Part shown: positions 33,992-35,325 of the stretch, one piece after another
How positions within the stretch are numbered: the first letter of the stretch is position 1
Layout: each line of letters opens with the position of its first letter
DNA from: Flavobacteriaceae bacterium
Lineage (GTDB): Bacteria; Bacteroidota; Bacteroidia; Flavobacteriales; Flavobacteriaceae
DNA: 35,325 bases
Assembly (NCBI GenBank): GCA_947371275.1
Contig: CANBOV010000026.1
Coordinates: 1 to 35,325 of the forward strand
Direction: 5' to 3'
Made by a program: the position numbers and the translations under genes
Notes under the pieces: model-generated
Told to the model about the DNA's origin: nothing
The model's input: only the letters and a program-made list of their open reading frames with translations
Database searches by the model: none

Positions 33992-35325
33992 ATGGGAAGA
34001 AAAATATTATTAGACAAAATCAATGTTCCAGGTATTAAAACCTATGAAGTATATCGTCGTGAAGGTGGTTATGCTTCGGTTGAAAAAGCCTTGAAAAAAA
34101 TGACTCCAGACGAAGTTGTTGAAGAAGTAAAAACTTCGGGATTACGTGGTCGTGGTGGTGCAGGATTCCCTGCCGGAATGAAATGGAGTTTTATTGATAA
34201 AAAATCGGGTAAGCCAAGACACTTAGTTTGCAATGCCGATGAATCAGAACCGGGTACTTTCAAAGACCGTTTCTTGATGGAGTACATTCCGCATTTATTA
34301 ATAGAAGGAATGATTACGTCAAGTTATGCCCTTGGAGCAAACCTATCCTACATCTACATCCGTGGAGAATACATGTGGGTTTATAAGATTTTGGAAAGAG
34401 CCATTGCCGAGGCTAAAGCTGCGGGATGGTTAGGTAAAAATATATTAGGCTCTGGCTACGATTTGGAATTATATGTTCAAATTGGTGGAGGAGCTTACAT
34501 CTGTGGAGAAGAGACTGCTTTAATAGAAAGTCTAGAAGGAAATCGTGGCAATCCACGTTTAAAACCACCTTTCCCTGCTGTACAAGGATTATGGCAAAAC
34601 CCTACCGTAGTAAATAATGTAGAAACCATTGCTGCTGTGCCTTGGATTATCAATAATTCTGGTGCTGATTATGCCGGAATAGGAATAGGACGTTCTACAG
34701 GAACTAAATTAATTTCTGCTTCTGGAAACATTAAAAACCAAGGGGTTTATGAAATTGAATTAGGGTTATCAGTATATGAGTTCATGAATTCAGACGAATA
34801 TTGTGGCGGTATGCAAACCGATAGACCTTTGAAAGCCTTGGTGCCAGGGGGCTCTTCTGTGCCGATATTACCTTCTAATTTAATCTACAAAACAGCTGCT
34901 GGAGAAGACCGTTTGATGTCTTATGAAAGTTTGTCTGATGGTGGGTTTGCCACTGGTTCCATGCTGGGTTCAGGAGGATTCATTGTATATGATGACCGTG
35001 CTTGTATCGTTAGAAACACTTGGAACTTTGCTCGTTTTTACCACCATGAATCGTGTGGTCAATGTACGCCATGTCGGGAAGGAACAGGCTGGTTAGAAAA
35101 AGTATTGTGGAGAATCGAAAACGGTCAAGGTCGTGAAGAGGATATTGAATTGTTATGGAGCATACAATCTAAAATAGAAGGCAATACCATTTGTCCGCTA
35201 GGTGATGCGGCATCGTGGCCTGTGGCTGCAGCTATTCGTCACTTTAAAGATGAATTTGAATACCACATACGTTTCCCAGAAAAAGTAAAAAACAGAGATC
35301 ACTTTGTAGCAGAACCTTTTGAAAA
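33992..35325 (+). CDS. nuoF: NADH-quinone oxidoreductase subunit F (3' end outside window)
   Basis: The NADH- and FMN-binding subunit (51-kDa family). About 444 codons are visible and the frame is still open at the window edge, so only a short C-terminal piece is missing. It starts at ATG 33992 (MGRKILLDKINVPG). Seen are the FMN-binding loop GLRGRGGAGFPAGMKW, the nucleotide site GGGAYICGEETAL, the N3 cluster motif ESCGQCTPCREG and its fourth cysteine in NTICPLGDAA. Presence of NuoE and NuoF indicates an NADH-fed complex I rather than the shortened form that lacks this module. Confidence 0.97.
   Translation, partial: MGRKILLDKINVPGIKTYEVYRREGGYASVEKALKKMTPDEVVEEVKTSGLRGRGGAGFPAGMKWSFIDKKSGKPRHLVCNADESEPGTFKDRFLMEYIPHLLIEGMITSSYALGANLSYIYIRGEYMWVYKILERAIAEAKAAGWLGKNILGSGYDLELYVQIGGGAYICGEETALIESLEGNRGNPRLKPPFPAVQGLWQNPTVVNNVETIAAVPWIINNSGADYAGIGIGRSTGTKLISASGNIKNQGVYEIELGLSVYEFMNSDEYCGGMQTDRPLKALVPGGSSVPILPSNLIYKTAAGEDRLMSYESLSDGGFATGSMLGSGGFIVYDDRACIVRNTWNFARFYHHESCGQCTPCREGTGWLEKVLWRIENGQGREEDIELLWSIQSKIEGNTICPLGDAASWPVAAAIRHFKDEFEYHIRFPEKVKNRDHFVAEPFE

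Overview
The window looks like a chromosomal segment from a Flavobacterium-like member of the Bacteroidota. The evidence is low-GC DNA, a secreted protein with a type IX secretion (T9SS) C-terminal sorting domain, Bacteroidota -7 promoter boxes of the form TAnnTTTG in front of most transcription units, almost no Shine-Dalgarno sequences, and a gene set typical of this order. No phage, transposon, CRISPR array, tRNA or rRNA is visible. Genes are tightly packed and no gene-free gap exceeds 300 bases.

Layout. (1) 1-5540: the 3' part of mfd converges on a secreted metzincin protease with FN3, CUB and T9SS sorting domains; a strong hairpin separates them. (2) 5618-10422: a minus-strand ldcA-like/yraN pair diverges from metG, which is followed by a HAD phosphatase and a CAT-fold acetyltransferase. 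(3) 10419-11843: a small exported VGINT-type protein, an HRDC-only protein and a short SSB, all on the minus strand. (4) 12031-15815: a four-gene operon of a zinc-ribbon protein, a membrane M28 peptidase, an SDR protein and a small CBU_0592-type membrane protein. (5) 15843-18712: an M13 (PepO-like) peptidase divergent from a SCO1/SenC protein.

(6) 18798-25507 is a metal-homeostasis block. feoA-feoB is followed by an exported His-rich beta-strand protein and a 42-residue Cys-rich FeoB-associated membrane protein. This converges on mntR-mntH, where MntH carries a C-terminal universal stress domain. A porin-like gene diverges from mntR, and a lycopene cyclase gene follows it four bases downstream. 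A TTTAG-N6-CTAAA dyad lies over the porin promoter, and a similar site lies at the presumed feoA transcription start. This suggests one DtxR-family regulator acting on both sides.

(7) 26779-35325: a bacilliredoxin, a TlpA-type thioredoxin lipid- or envelope-redox protein, aspS, a cold-shock protein, and the start of the complex I operon nuoABCDEF, with nuoF cut by the window edge.

Several start codons were moved inward from the longest open frame. In these cases a TAnnTTTG box lies just upstream of, or overlapping, the longer start, and the inner ATG restores a family-typical N-terminus. I did not find a clearly new defence or mobile system. The most interesting parts are the metal block with its candidate shared operator and the small accessory genes around it.
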